Made by a program: the position numbers and the translations under genes
The notes under the pieces: generated by a model
The model's database searches: none
The model's input: only the letters and a program-made list of their open reading frames with translations
What the model was told of the DNA's origin: nothing
Part shown: positions 6,716-6,825 of the stretch, one piece after another
How the letters are laid out: each line of letters begins with the position of its first letter
How positions within the stretch are numbered: the stretch's first letter is position 1
Source of the DNA: Syntrophaceae bacterium UBA1411
GTDB taxonomy: Bacteria > Desulfobacterota > Syntrophia > Syntrophales > Smithellaceae
Direction of reading: 5' to 3'
Assembly (NCBI GenBank): GCA_002304995.1
Contig: DBPV01000086.1
Coordinates: 19,100 to 25,924 of the forward strand
Length of the DNA: 6,825 nucleotides

Positions 6716-6825
6716 ATGGCCATGATCCTCAGCTGCAGCAGGCGCACGGACATTCCCGCGTTTTACAGCGACTGGTTTTTTAACCGGCTTCGCGAGGGCT
6801 TTGTCCTGGTGCGCAATCCGATGAA
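6716..6825 (+). CDS. DUF1848 family protein, N-terminal 36 residues, cut by window edge
   Basis: The reading frame from ATG 6716 stays open to the last base and encodes MAMILSCSRRTDIPAFYSDW followed by FFNRLREGFVLVRNP. SRRTDIPAFY, a W-F/M-x-NR motif and the G-(F/Y)-V-x-VRNP ending are the hallmark N-terminus of DUF1848 proteins. That family is about 300 residues long, of unknown biochemical function, with a C-terminal cysteine cluster suggestive of an iron-sulphur site (family knowledge, not visible here). A strong AGGAGGT precedes the start. The distance from the cyclase stop (107 bp) does not settle whether they share a transcript. The truncation is only the window edge. Confidence 0.85.
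   Translation, partial: MAMILSCSRRTDIPAFYSDWFFNRLREGFVLVRNPM

Overview
The window holds a dense, entirely plus-strand stretch of bacterial chromosome. Order: the 3' nine-tenths of a bacterial alanyl-tRNA synthetase gene (alaS), a 200-bp spacer, a broken DUF1016/YhcG-type nuclease gene, a complete Type II restriction-modification (R-M) pair of the BsuBI/PstI family, a gene for an exported cyclase-family metal hydrolase, and the first 36 codons of a DUF1848-family gene cut off by the window edge. The flanking genes (alaS, cyclase, DUF1848) are GC-rich, while the methyltransferase is visibly AT-richer. That fits a defence module inserted into an otherwise ordinary chromosome. Protein flavour (AlaRS, DUF1848, the mix of genes) suggests a Gram-negative anaerobe, perhaps Desulfobacterota/Syntrophales-like. 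This is an impression, not a demonstrated assignment.

Region by region: 1-2352 is alaS, with intact zinc and C-Ala motifs and about 90 N-terminal residues outside the window. 2353-2553 contains no convincing gene or terminator but includes a degenerate palindromic element (2466-2527) that looks like a decayed dispersed repeat. 2554-3191 is a DUF1016 pseudogene: a good N-terminal domain is fused, out of frame, to the last 55 codons of the family, and the nuclease core between them is missing. 3192-3258 is a short AT-rich leader with an inverted repeat that begins in the pseudogene tail. 3259-5740 is the R-M operon, with methyltransferase first and endonuclease second, overlapping by 11 bp. 5769-6608 is the secreted cyclase. 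6716-6825 is the DUF1848 start.

The methyltransferase and endonuclease should work as a pair: the methyltransferase makes N6-methyladenine in the target (CTGCAG predicted from family membership), and the endonuclease cuts unmodified copies of that target. Gene order and overlap suggest that modification is made first and restriction is translationally coupled to it. The adjacent DUF1016 remnant adds to the picture of a defence or mobile locus under turnover. I see no clearly undescribed system. The most unusual items are the internal deletion and tandem linker repeats of the DUF1016 gene, the layout of the R-M pair, and the exported cyclase.
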